From NCBI GenBank assembly GCA_964530525.1, contig CAZHBH010000001.1, positions 1 to 64,000 of the forward strand: 64,000 bases of DNA, written 5' to 3'. The notes under the pieces were generated by a model. The model did no database searches. It was given only the letters and a program-made list of their open reading frames with translations, and was not told the origin of the DNA. This document shows positions 10,917 to 18,738 of this stretch, piece by piece (the stretch's first letter is position 1; the number at the start of each line of letters is the position of its first letter). The position numbers and the translations under genes are program-made. This DNA is from CAYNQN01 sp964530525 (GTDB taxonomy: Bacteria; Actinomycetota; Acidimicrobiia; Acidimicrobiales; Acidimicrobilacustridaceae).

Positions 10917-10932
10917 CGAGGTGGCGGGACCG

Positions 10933-11496
10933 TCAGATCTTGCCGACGAGCTCTGCGGACGGGGCCAACGTGGCCTGGCCCTCCTGCCAGTTGGCGGGGC
11001 ACACCTGACCCGGGTTCTCACGCACGAACTGAGCGGCCTTGACCTTGCGAACCAGCTCGGCTGCGTTGCGACCGACGCCCTCGGCGGTCACCTCCATCAC
11101 CTGGATCACGCCGTCGGGGTCGATCACGAAGGTTCCCCTGTCGGCCAGGCCTTCGCCCTCGCGCATGACCTCGAAGTTGGAGGCGATCTGTGCTGTCGGG
11201 TCGCCCAGCATCAGGTATCTGATCTTGCCGATGCTCGGGGATGACTGGTGCCAAGCCATGTGGGTGAAGTGGGTGTCGGTCGACACCGAGTAGACCTCCA
11301 CGCCCATCGTCTGGAGCTCCGCGTAGTGGTCGGCCAGGTCTGCCAGCTCGGTAGGGCACACGAAGGTGAAGTCGGCAGGGTAGAAGAAGACCACCGACCA
11401 CTGGCCCAACAGGTCGGCGTCGGTCACGTCGACGAAGGAGCCGTCGTGGAAGGCGGTTGCCGAGAAGGGCTTGATCTTCGTGTTCACGAGCGACAC
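10933..11496 (-). CDS. ahpC: Alkyl hydroperoxide reductase C (typical 2-Cys peroxiredoxin)
   Basis: With the GTG start at 11496 (GGAGGT upstream) the product is 187 residues and begins [11 protein letters not shown], the usual AhpC length and N-terminus. The peroxidatic Cys47 lies in [14 protein letters not shown] and the resolving Cys166 in [11 protein letters not shown]. The enzyme reduces peroxides in the cytoplasm and is usually recycled by AhpF or AhpD, neither of which is in this window. An upstream in-frame ATG at 11544 would lie at or before the predicted -10 box, so it is unlikely to be used. The gene converges with the kinase gene. Confidence 0.95.
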   Translation of the reverse strand: MSLVNTKIKPFSATAFHDGSFVDVTDADLLGQWSVVFFYPADFTFVCPTELADLADHYAELQTMGVEVYSVSTDTHFTHMAWHQSSPSIGKIRYLMLGDPTAQIASNFEVMREGEGLADRGTFVIDPDGVIQVMEVTAEGVGRNAAELVRKVKAAQFVRENPGQVCPANWQEGQATLAPSAELVGKI

Positions 11497-11527
11497 CGAG
11501 CTGACCTCCGATGGGGATGGAACGTTG

Positions 11528-11563
11528 ATAGGCACCCTATACATCGATAGTTGGAATGCCTAA
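11528..11563 (-). promoter_or_regulatory. ahpC promoter with overlapping inverted repeat
   Basis: On the minus strand, TTAGGC (11558-11563) and TATAGG (11536-11541) are 16 nt apart, about 40 nt upstream of the ahpC GTG. The perfect inverted repeat ATAGG-GTG-CCTAT (11528-11540) overlaps the -10 box and the predicted transcription start, a typical repressor position. Peroxide- or metal-dependent control is plausible but not shown. Confidence 0.45.
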
Positions 11564-11578
11564 TCTCCTTGGGCGTGG

Positions 11579-11627
11579 CGATGGCCACAGGCGCAGGGAG
11601 AGCTGCCCTCCGCACCTGTGGCCATCG
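11579..11627 (-). terminator. Long hairpin downstream of the chaplin-like gene
   Basis: CGATGGCCACAGG (11579-11591) and CCTGTGGCCATCG (11615-11627) form a perfect 13-bp stem with a 23-nt loop that has a further GGG/CCC pairing. It lies about 50 nt past the stop at 11680 and before the ahpC promoter. No clear T-tract follows, as is common in GC-rich actinobacteria. Confidence 0.55.
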
Positions 11628-11679
11628 ACCGGGGAGGCGCGCCCGCCAGGACGCTCCTCTTCGAGGATCCGGCCTTCGA

Positions 11680-12534
11680 CTAGCTGCCGCTACCGGAGCG
11701 GCGCTTGTCGGCGAGTGCCGTTCCCACGCCGACCAGCATCATCGCGGCCGCCGCCATGGGCAGCGCTGCTCCCCCGGTCTGGGGAAGCTGACCCACTGCT
11801 CCCAGCACCGGGCTCAGCGGCGAACCCGCGAACGATGCCGGCGTGATGGGGATGCGGCCGAGGCCGTCGCCCGTCTCGCTGTCGCCACCGTCAGAGTCGC
11901 CGTTGCCCTCCGGATCCGTGGGGGTGGGGTCCGTCGGATCCGTGGGATCCGTCGGGTCGGTTGGGTCTGTCGGGTCTGTCGGGTCGCCGGGGCCCTGTGG
12001 ACCTGCCGCACCCGGGCAGTCGCCCACGCCGAGCACGGCGATGCCGCAGACGTCGAGGTCGGTCACCGGGTCGACGGTGATCTCGTTGCGGGGGCCGTCG
12101 CTGCCATCACCCGACCCCCCGTTGCCACCGTCGGTGGTCGTCGCCTGGCCGCAGTCGCCCACGGCGTCGAGGACGGCGATGCCGCACACGGTGACGTCGG
12201 TGTCGGGGGTGACGGAGACGTCGTTGCCCCCGCTGCCCTGATCGCCGCCCGACCCGCCATCGCCGCCAGCTGGAGCGGAGCCTGCATCGCCGCAGCCACC
12301 GACCGCGTCGAGCACGGCGATCCCGCACACGGTGATGTCCATGTCGGGGTTGACGGATATGTCGTTGTTGCCAAGCTGTCCTGCGAGGCCACCCGCCAGA
12401 GGCCCCACGATCTCCATCGGGTCGGGGGCGTCCTCGGGCAGCAGTGCGCCTGCGGCGGTGGCCCCTCCTACGATGCCGATCGCAGTGGTCGCTGCGCCCA
12501 CCAGGGCGCGCTTTACCAATCGTGAAGCAATCAT
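11680..12534 (-). CDS. Chaplin-like, LPXTG-anchored surface protein
   Basis: The protein has 284 residues; GAGGAG precedes the ATG. A signal peptide (VKRALVGAATTAIGIVGGATAAGALLP) is followed by three related repeats, each with a polar beta segment and a Cys pair: ITVCGIAVLDAVGGCG, VTVCGIAVLDAVGDCG and LDVCGIAVLGVGDCPG. This pattern resembles the VCGNxVxVLG...C core of chaplin-type proteins. Glycine-rich linkers separate the repeats. A run of seven Asp-Pro-Thr units spans the wall region. The C-terminus is a complete sortase signal: LPQTGG, a hydrophobic segment (ALPMAAAAMMLVGVGTALA) and a KRRSGSGS tail. Predicted location is the cell wall, with sortase elsewhere in the genome. Chaplins form amyloid surface coats in streptomycetes; the same role here is inference, since Cys spacing (12) is shorter than in classical chaplins. 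Confidence 0.8.
   Translation of the reverse strand: MIASRLVKRALVGAATTAIGIVGGATAAGALLPEDAPDPMEIVGPLAGGLAGQLGNNDISVNPDMDITVCGIAVLDAVGGCGDAGSAPAGGDGGSGGDQGSGGNDVSVTPDTDVTVCGIAVLDAVGDCGQATTTDGGNGGSGDGSDGPRNEITVDPVTDLDVCGIAVLGVGDCPGAAGPQGPGDPTDPTDPTDPTDPTDPTDPTPTDPEGNGDSDGGDSETGDGLGRIPITPASFAGSPLSPVLGAVGQLPQTGGAALPMAAAAMMLVGVGTALADKRRSGSGS
11923..11985 (-). repeat. 9-bp coding tandem repeat encoding (Asp-Pro-Thr)7
   Basis: Seven 9-nt units encode DPT in the surface protein above. Third codon positions vary (gac/gat, ccg/ccc/cca, aca/acg/acc), so the repeat is kept at protein level rather than being a fresh expansion. It probably forms an extended stalk through the wall. Confidence 0.85.
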
Positions 12535-12621
12535 GATTCTCCTCCTCGGTGCGCCGGCCCACCCTGTGGCCGCGCGAGTCGAACGAACGTGAGATGGACG
12601 TCGTCTGGTGCGCGGCGCGCG

Positions 12622-13437
12622 TCAGCCAGGAGGGGTGTCGATGGCGAAGACGGGATGCCGTCTACCGGGCACCTGCTCGGCGAAGAACCTCGACGCCAGA
12701 AGAGCAAGTGCGAAGGTGGCCAGCGCTACGACGCCGACCAGAAGGTCCGGGCCGCTCACCAGAGAGGAGCTGGACGGCACCGGCGCGGCATTGGAGGGCC
12801 CCGAGACGTTGGACGGCCCACCGCCGGGCTGCGAAGGGCCGGAGGCGGGGGCCGCTGGCGGCTGCGTCGCCTTGGAGATGGCGGCGCCACCAGAGCCGGA
12901 CCCGCTCTCCGACCCGGAGAGCCTCAGGGACTCGCTCCCCGGCACGGCGAGCCCCACATCCTCGGCGCTGGGGGGTACGCCGGGTCCTGGGGCGACCGAT
13001 GGGGACGGGCGGGGAGCGAGTCCCTGGTCCACTAGAGGTGTGCGCTCTGGGGTCTCCGAAGGCAGGGTCGGGACGAGGCCGGACCCGTCCGGAGGAGCCG
13101 GGAGCTGGGGAAGGCCGGCGATCGGCGGTAGCTCGGACAGCACGGACTCCAACGCTTCCGACGACTGCACCCTCTCGGCCAGCTGGCCGACGCCGTCGGC
13201 TAGCCCTCCGATCGGCGAGCGGCGCTCGCCGCCCTCGGGGGGAGCCGGCGGGAGCAGCTCCTCCACCACCGAGATCGTCTCGCCGGTGATGGAACCGAGA
13301 GGACCAAGCGATCCGACGCCTTCTTCGAGCGCATCGGCACCGGCACTGGAGCTCCACAACAGCGCCCCTGCACCCGCGGCAGCGAGGCCCACCACCAGGC
13401 GCAATCCCCACCTCGCAGACGAAGAGCGAGTTCCCAT
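12622..13437 (-). CDS. Exported protein with C-terminal membrane anchor
   Basis: I do not recognise this 271-residue protein. It has an N-terminal signal (LRLVVGLAAAGAGALLWSSSAGADA), a helical region (about 37-110), a long Pro/Ser/Gly-rich low-complexity segment (about 110-215) and one C-terminal TM helix (PDLLVGVVALATFALALLASRFFAEQ) followed by a short basic tail. There is no LPXTG motif. The topology is that of a wall-spanning or cell-surface protein anchored in the membrane. It lies 87 nt upstream of the chaplin-like gene on the same strand, so the two may be expressed together. A long plus-strand frame covers the same DNA but lacks a signal or domain. Confidence 0.65.
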   Translation of the reverse strand: MGTRSSSARWGLRLVVGLAAAGAGALLWSSSAGADALEEGVGSLGPLGSITGETISVVEELLPPAPPEGGERRSPIGGLADGVGQLAERVQSSEALESVLSELPPIAGLPQLPAPPDGSGLVPTLPSETPERTPLVDQGLAPRPSPSVAPGPGVPPSAEDVGLAVPGSESLRLSGSESGSGSGGAAISKATQPPAAPASGPSQPGGGPSNVSGPSNAAPVPSSSSLVSGPDLLVGVVALATFALALLASRFFAEQVPGRRHPVFAIDTPPG

Positions 13438-13643
13438 CGAAGGCTCACCTACCCCCGGCGTCCCCCCTCAACCCGATCCGCGATGAAAACGTCCGGCACT
13501 GCCGAACCCGCGTTCGCTGGTAGGAGCTGGCCTTGTCAGCGTCGGCATTCGAGCCGAAGGACCGGGCCATGGACGGGGTCTTCGGCGGAGGGTTCGAGCG
13601 CGGCTTGAGCCCACCTCGTGACCGGCTCAGGATCTGAGTCCGT

Positions 13644-14798
13644 TCACCCGTCGCGCCGGCGCACCACCACTTCGCGGCCGCGCCACTGAACGGTGCCACC
13701 GGTGAGGGTGAGCATCATCGAGCGCAGGAGGGTGGCTCCCCACACCACGAGGGCGAACGGGTGGAGCAGCAGCGCCCAGATGGGATCCCGGCCCGCGACG
13801 GACGTGATCGCTCGCGCACCGAGGATCGACGAGGCCTGCACGACGGCGTCCACCGGCACCGAACCTGCGAGCAGCCCCACTGGGATGCGCACGAAGGGAG
13901 TGCACATGAGCGGCACCAGCACCAGCGCAGCGCCGAGAGCCAGGGGGACGTTCGAGTCGAGCGCGCCGAAGGCGTTCTTCGAGAACCCCCGCCAGATCTC
14001 CGCGGCGCTCGTGTACCAGTGGGTTCGAGCCAGCCAGGTGCCGTTCGCGACCCGCACCGGATGACCTGCGCCCTTGATCGCCCTGCTCAGCCGTACGTCG
14101 TCGACGATCTCAGCGGGCGCCGCCGCGTGCCCTCCCACCTCGTCGTAGGCCCAGCGGCCGACCATCATGAAAGGCCCCAGCCCCAGGGCAACGCGACGCG
14201 CACCGGACCTGTGCATGAGCCACACGGGGAACAGCGCCATCAGCGCGTAGTTGACGATGGGAAGAAGGGTCGCCTGGGCGAACGTACGCTGCTCGGTCCT
14301 GAGGAGCAGCGTCACCAGGCCTGCCCTCTCGGCTTCCAGGAGGGCAAGGGCGCAGCGCACGGCCTGGGGGGAGAGGGTGGTGTCGGCGTCGACGAAGCAG
14401 AGGACCTCACCGCTCGCAGCCCTCGACAGCTGCTCACAGGCCCAGTTCTTCCCGGTCCATCCCTCGGGCAGCGGACGGCCCTCCAGCAATCGAACACCTC
14501 GTCCGGAGTGCCGGCGCACGATCGCCGCGGTGTCGTCCTGCGACCGGTCGTCGAGGACGATCACCTCGATCGACCGGTGGTCCTGCGCGAGCAGGCTCGC
14601 GATGCAGCGGCCGATCGTGCCGGCCTCGTCACGCGCAGGGACCAGCAGGCTCACCATGGTGCTCGACGAGGTGGCATCCGGTCTGAGCCGACGGATGGAG
14701 ACCAGGTTGGCCGCCAACATCGCCAGCACGGCCACGCTCACGGCTGTCACCACCGGCCCCACCACGAAGGAGACGAGTGGAGCCATGCTCGAGATCAT
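13644..14798 (-). CDS. Family 2 glycosyltransferase, membrane-bound
   Basis: The 384-residue protein has an N-terminal TM helix (about 8-32), then a GT2 catalytic domain: VSLLVPARDEAGTIGRCIASLL, VIVLDDRSQDDT, GWTGKNWACEQL and the DxD-type VDADTTLSP. Later EIVDDVRLSRAIK provides the family's acceptor-side acidic motif. Two or three TM helices close the protein (about 285-365). The GWTGKNWA segment is typical of the CrtQ/HpnB-like group that transfers sugars to carotenoid or hopanoid lipids; acceptor identity is not proven. The start may instead be Met5 (14786); neither has a strong ribosome site. It sits beside surface-protein genes. Confidence 0.85.
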   Translation of the reverse strand: MISSMAPLVSFVVGPVVTAVSVAVLAMLAANLVSIRRLRPDATSSSTMVSLLVPARDEAGTIGRCIASLLAQDHRSIEVIVLDDRSQDDTAAIVRRHSGRGVRLLEGRPLPEGWTGKNWACEQLSRAASGEVLCFVDADTTLSPQAVRCALALLEAERAGLVTLLLRTEQRTFAQATLLPIVNYALMALFPVWLMHRSGARRVALGLGPFMMVGRWAYDEVGGHAAAPAEIVDDVRLSRAIKGAGHPVRVANGTWLARTHWYTSAAEIWRGFSKNAFGALDSNVPLALGAALVLVPLMCTPFVRIPVGLLAGSVPVDAVVQASSILGARAITSVAGRDPIWALLLHPFALVVWGATLLRSMMLTLTGGTVQWRGREVVVRRRDG

Positions 14799-14893
14799 CG
14801 CATGCTCGGCACCGAGCCCAGCAGAGCGCTACCAGCGCCTCCGGTCGCGACGTCGACCAAGGAGGGCAGGCTCATCTCACCCCAGCACTCGGG

Positions 14894-16138
14894 TTAGCTG
14901 TTGAACTCCACGATGTCGAGCTCGAGTGGGTAGACGTCGGTCATCGCCTTGGATTCCGGAAGGGTGGTGAACGGCCCGGGACCCGTCCTGCCGTCGAGCT
15001 CGGGCAGCAGGTCGACGATCGTGTCGTAGCTGCCCAGAAGATCGAAGCTGGCGAACACGAACGGGATCCCGTGAGACTGCACCACCTTGTTGGCGTCCAT
15101 CACGTGGATGTGGAGGTGCGGGGCGTCGGTGTTCCCGGAGTTGCCGACGAGGGCGAGCTTGTCGCCCGCCTTCACCTGGTCTCCGACCTTCACCTGGATG
15201 CTGCCCTTCTGGAGGTGTGCATAGACCACGTAGAGCCCGTTGCCCATGTCGATGATCACGTGGTTGCCGGTGATGTTGTCGATGTTGCGGGGAAGGGGGT
15301 TCGGCTCCAGTGGCGTTATGTCGTTCTCGGTCTCCAGCACGGAGCTGACGGTGCCGTCGACCACCGCCAGGGCGTCCTGGCCGAACGTGTACCAGGCGTC
15401 GAGGTCTTTGGGGTCATCGCCCTCGTAGAGCCGTCCGTCCTGGACCTTGATCCAGTCGATGGCATAGCGCTGTGCCAGGAAGTCCTGGCCACCGAGGGTG
15501 AACGGGCCACGTCGGTGGTGCGACTTGAAGCAGCACGCCTCGGCGGCCACCCACGTGCCGTCCGACACGGGGCTGCCGAGCACGGGGACCTCCATGTTCC
15601 TCGGCGTGACGAAGGCTCCCTCGATCACGGCGAACGCCTCACCGGACGCCTTCTGAGTCTCCACGACGTGCTGCAGGAGCGACGGGACGTCGTCGGTGCT
15701 GGGCACCGAAGCGTCGATGTAGACGATGCCCGACTCGTGGGGTGCGAGCGTGGTCGTCTCGATCTGCGGGGTGCGATCCAACGTCATGCGGTCGTCGAGC
15801 GACTGACCGCTCAGATCCTCGACCACCTTCGAGGGGTCGTCGGCGTCGACCACCTTCACGCTCGTGACCGTCACCGGCTCGTTCATCCGGTTGGTCATGT
15901 ACAGCTCGTAGCTGAGGTGCGTACGCCCGTCGGACGCCGGGAAAGGGATGGGTGGGAAGCCCGTGCTCAGGCGAACCGACGAGAGGTCCCGCACGAACTC
16001 GGGCAACCTGACGTCTACCTGATCCCCGTTGGCCGAAGGCTCCTGTGACGAGCCGCTGTCGCTGGAACATGCCGAGGCGATCAACAGCGCTGTGAAGAGC
16101 GCGACCGCGCACAAGCGAGACCTACGGCTTGCGTTCAT
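14894..16138 (-). CDS. M23-family (LytM-like) lipoprotein, first zinc ligand altered
   Basis: The start at 16138 (GGGAG upstream) gives 414 residues beginning MNASRRSRLCAVALFTALLIASAC, a lipoprotein signal with the lipid-accepting Cys at about 24. A beta-rich domain covers about 45-215. A peptidase M23 domain follows at about 220-370, with GNHVIIDMGNGLYVVYAHLQKGSI, VKVGDQVKAGDKLALVGNSGNT and the motif HLHIHV. The usual first metal-site motif HxxxD is replaced by QRYAIDW, so the His ligand is missing. Members of this kind may still have a hydrolase-like fold but be inactive or bind other proteins. Role in wall remodelling is inference. Confidence 0.8.
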   Translation of the reverse strand: MNASRRSRLCAVALFTALLIASACSSDSGSSQEPSANGDQVDVRLPEFVRDLSSVRLSTGFPPIPFPASDGRTHLSYELYMTNRMNEPVTVTSVKVVDADDPSKVVEDLSGQSLDDRMTLDRTPQIETTTLAPHESGIVYIDASVPSTDDVPSLLQHVVETQKASGEAFAVIEGAFVTPRNMEVPVLGSPVSDGTWVAAEACCFKSHHRRGPFTLGGQDFLAQRYAIDWIKVQDGRLYEGDDPKDLDAWYTFGQDALAVVDGTVSSVLETENDITPLEPNPLPRNIDNITGNHVIIDMGNGLYVVYAHLQKGSIQVKVGDQVKAGDKLALVGNSGNTDAPHLHIHVMDANKVVQSHGIPFVFASFDLLGSYDTIVDLLPELDGRTGPGPFTTLPESKAMTDVYPLELDIVEFNS

Positions 16139-16248
16139 GTGGGTGTTCTCCCTGATCGACTCGGGCGATGATGGCACAGCCCGCTGCACGCCACGCGGAG
16201 CCGGAACGACCGGCCCTGGGGCGGTGCCCAGAGGCGCCCGATCCGCCG

Positions 16249-16818
16249 TCAGTCGGCTATGGCGATGGGCTGTCCGATCTCGATCAACGACGCGAGGAGG
16301 ATCACGACCTCTACCGCGCCCCGGTTGGCGGCCATGTGGTGCATGCCGGTTGGCTCATAGACCGTGTCACCCGGGCTGAGGACGATCTCTGCCGGTGCTG
16401 AGACCTGCTCGGTCGGCTGCTCCGCCCCGCCCCTGCCCACCTCTGCGATGCCCTCGAGGATCGTGTAGGTCAGGTCTCCCTGCACGATTCGAGCTATCTC
16501 GAAGCCCGGGTGCGTGTGGGCAGCCAGCTCCGCGCCCGGTGGCACGGTGACCTCCATGAGGATCTGCTCGTAGCCAGGAGATTGCGGCGTCGGGAAGCGG
16601 CCGAGGATCTCGCGCACCACCTCCCCTCCCGACGAGGGCGCACTCGCCACCGTGGTCGTGACGTCGTCGCCCGACGCCGCTTCGCTTCCGTCGCCGCAGG
16701 CCACTGCGGAGAAGGCGAGGGCGACCACGACAAGCCCCACCGCGAGGGGGTGTGCTCGAGACGACCGGGAGGCTGAGCACGGTGCAGTACGCGACCGGGG
16801 CTTCGACATGGCCAGCAC
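16249..16818 (-). CDS. Cupin-domain lipoprotein
   Basis: The 189-residue protein starts at GTG 16818, with GGAGG about 10 nt upstream; ATG at 16809 is an alternative. A lipoprotein signal (LAVGLVVVALAFSAVACGDG) precedes a Ser/Thr linker and one cupin barrel: VPPGAELAAHTHPGFEIARIVQGDLTYTILEG (motif 1) and PGDTVYEPTGMHHMAANRGAVEVVIL (motif 2). His residues in HTHPGFE and MHHM could bind a metal. Extracytoplasmic cupin lipoproteins of this type are common and mostly uncharacterised. Confidence 0.82.
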   Translation of the reverse strand: MLAMSKPRSRTAPCSASRSSRAHPLAVGLVVVALAFSAVACGDGSEAASGDDVTTTVASAPSSGGEVVREILGRFPTPQSPGYEQILMEVTVPPGAELAAHTHPGFEIARIVQGDLTYTILEGIAEVGRGGAEQPTEQVSAPAEIVLSPGDTVYEPTGMHHMAANRGAVEVVILLASLIEIGQPIAIAD

Positions 16819-16987
16819 ACTATCCCTGCCTCCGAGACGGTGAGTCGGACGCGTGCCCTCTCCAACAGCTGCCTACCGCCCTCACCGGGTTCGTTTCGGA
16901 TCTCGGGCGATGGGTAGAGCATCGGCACCCAAGCCATGGTCGGGTTGCAGCTGACCTGGTGCCCGACTGAGACCTGAGGAGGCCGAC

Positions 16988-17083
16988 GTGCTCACCTGGT
17001 TGAAAGACGGACAAGGCAACGCACACGACGAGGAACCTACGGATCTTCCGCCGCCCGTCGAGCCCGGTGACGAGTTCAACTGA
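16988..17083 (+). CDS. Possible 31-residue small protein
   Basis: GTG at 16988 follows TGAGGAGGCC, an excellent ribosome site 5-7 nt upstream. The frame encodes VLTWLKDGQGNAHDEEPTDLPPPVEPGDEFN (first residue Met in the product), an acidic, proline-containing peptide with no TM helix. It stops 56 nt before the next small gene on the same strand. No family is recognised; the case rests on the ribosome site and on the similar small gene next to it. Confidence 0.4.
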   Translation: MLTWLKDGQGNAHDEEPTDLPPPVEPGDEFN

Positions 17084-17139
17084 TCGCTTCATCCAGTCGG
17101 CAACCACCACTCTGAGCAACCGAGAACAAGGAGGGCCCC

Positions 17140-17310
17140 GTGGCCATCGTGTTGATAGCGCTGTTGATCATCATCGTCCTGGGCCTCGCGGGGTTCGCCC
17201 TGGAGGTCCTCTGGTGGATCGCACTTGGCCTCCTCGTCCTGTGGCTGGTGGGTTGGCTCTTCGGCGCTGCCGAGGCGGGTGGACGCCGTCGCTGGTACGG
17301 ACGCTGGTGA
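17140..17310 (+). CDS. Small hydrophobic membrane protein (56 aa)
   Basis: GTG at 17140 is preceded by AAGGAGGG. The product begins MAIVLIALLIIIVLGLAGFALEV and has two hydrophobic segments (about 3-19 and 24-41), separated by the short LEVLWW turn. It ends GGRRRWYGRW, a basic aromatic tail. This two-helix layout with a closing RWY-type tail is familiar from the short hydrophobic proteins of streptomycetes and relatives, whose function is unknown. Confidence 0.7.
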   Translation: MAIVLIALLIIIVLGLAGFALEVLWWIALGLLVLWLVGWLFGAAEAGGRRRWYGRW

Positions 17311-17328
17311 GCTGGGAGGTGCCCGCAG

Positions 17329-18510
17329 TCAGGGCTGGAACAGCACCTTGATCGTCCCGTCGTCCTTGGCTTGGAAGTGCTGGTAGGCCTGGGGCGCGTA
17401 CTCGAGGGGCACACGCTGGGTGGCGAAGTCGTCCACCCCGAGCGGATCGTCGTCGGTCAGCAGCGGCATGATGTCGCCCACCCAGCGACGGACGTTCGCC
17501 TGTCCCGCCCGGATCGTCAGCTGCTTGTCGAACAGGGTGAGCATGGGGAGCGGATCTGCCTGCCCGCCGTATACCCCGAGCAGCGAGATCGTGCCTCCCC
17601 GGCGCACCACGTCGATGGCCAGGTGGAGCGCTGCGAGGCGGTCGACGCCGGCGCGCTCCATGAGCTTCTCCGCCCAGGTGTCGGGAAGCATCCCGGTCAC
17701 CTGGTGCGCGAACTTGGCAGCGGGCGAGCCGGCTGCCTCCATGCCCACTGCGTCGATCACCGAATCCGCCCCCCTGCCATCAGTGAGGTCACGGACGACC
17801 TGGGGCACGTCGGCATCGGCGCGGAGGTCGATCACCTTCACTCCCCGATCCCGGGCCCGTGTGATCCGATCGGTCACGAGGTCGATCCCGATCACCAGAC
17901 CGGCCCCACGCTGGATCGCCACGCGGCACGCCATGTCGCCGATGGGCCCCAGACCGAGCACCACCACGCTCCCCCCTGGTGGGATGTCGGCGTACTCGAC
18001 GCCCTGCCACGCGGTGGGGAGCACGTCGGACAGGTACACGAACCGGTCGTCGGGAGGGCCTTCGGGGACCTTGATGGGCCCGTAGTCAGCGTGGGGAACC
18101 CTGAGGAGCTCGGCCTGAGCGCCCGGGATCTGGCCGTAGAGCCGCGTGTAGCCGAACAGCGCGGCGCCCATGCCGTGCTCCACGACCTGGGTGGTCTCGC
18201 ACTGCGTCTGCAGGCCCTTGCCGCACATGAAGCACGATCCGCAGGCGATCTGGAACGGGACGACCACCCGGTCGCCGGGCTTCAGGTGCGCTACCCCCGA
18301 GCCCACCGCCTCCACCACGCCGATGGGTTCATGTCCGAGGATGTCTCCCTCCGACATGAACGGGCCCAGCACCTCGTACAGGTGCAGGTCAGAGCCGCAG
18401 AGCCCGCTCGACGTCACTCGGATCACCGCGTCGGTCGGCTCCTCGACCACCGGGTCGGGCACCTGGTCGACTCGTACGTCGCGCCTGGCGTGCCAGGTGA
18501 CAGCTCTCAT
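17329..18510 (-). CDS. Zinc-dependent alcohol dehydrogenase (COG1063 type)
   Basis: The start at 18510 (MRAVTWHARRDVRVDQVPDP, GGAGG 4 nt upstream) gives 393 residues. Catalytic zinc ligands are Cys in SSGLCGSDLHLYEV, the His-Glu pair in ILGHEPIGVVEAVG and a downstream acidic residue. Structural zinc cysteines occur in CGSCFMCGKGLQTQC. The NAD(P) Rossmann motif is VVVLGLGPIGDMACR. The extended middle region and the insertion after it (VGMEAAGSPAAKFAHQVTG) match the glutathione-independent formaldehyde dehydrogenase-like branch, but the true alcohol or aldehyde is unknown. The gene converges with the 56-residue membrane protein gene 18 nt away. Confidence 0.92.
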   Translation of the reverse strand: MRAVTWHARRDVRVDQVPDPVVEEPTDAVIRVTSSGLCGSDLHLYEVLGPFMSEGDILGHEPIGVVEAVGSGVAHLKPGDRVVVPFQIACGSCFMCGKGLQTQCETTQVVEHGMGAALFGYTRLYGQIPGAQAELLRVPHADYGPIKVPEGPPDDRFVYLSDVLPTAWQGVEYADIPPGGSVVVLGLGPIGDMACRVAIQRGAGLVIGIDLVTDRITRARDRGVKVIDLRADADVPQVVRDLTDGRGADSVIDAVGMEAAGSPAAKFAHQVTGMLPDTWAEKLMERAGVDRLAALHLAIDVVRRGGTISLLGVYGGQADPLPMLTLFDKQLTIRAGQANVRRWVGDIMPLLTDDDPLGVDDFATQRVPLEYAPQAYQHFQAKDDGTIKVLFQP

Positions 18511-18738
18511 CGCGCCTCCGATCGTCTCGCCATCGTCGGTGCCCCCTACCCGGCCAGGTGCCCAGCGAACCGGGGGGTTGTGGTGTGAGCGTCGTGCGGG
18601 GGTAGGTCTTCGCCATGACAGATCCCGATGGACCAGGCGAACGCCCGCCCGAGCACTTCGGCGACGAGGAAGGCAGCAAAGGAGCCATCCGCCCCGCCCT
18701 CCCCCTTCGGACGGGAGCCCCCTGGACCCGAAGGCTCT

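Noticed and set aside
11923..11985. Short regular repeat as a CRISPR array
   Set aside because: Units are 9 nt without spacers and encode Asp-Pro-Thr in frame; no cas genes nearby.
12608..13486. 292-codon plus-strand open frame
   Set aside because: The minus-strand frame has a signal peptide, a proline stalk and a C-terminal TM helix; the plus frame has no such order.
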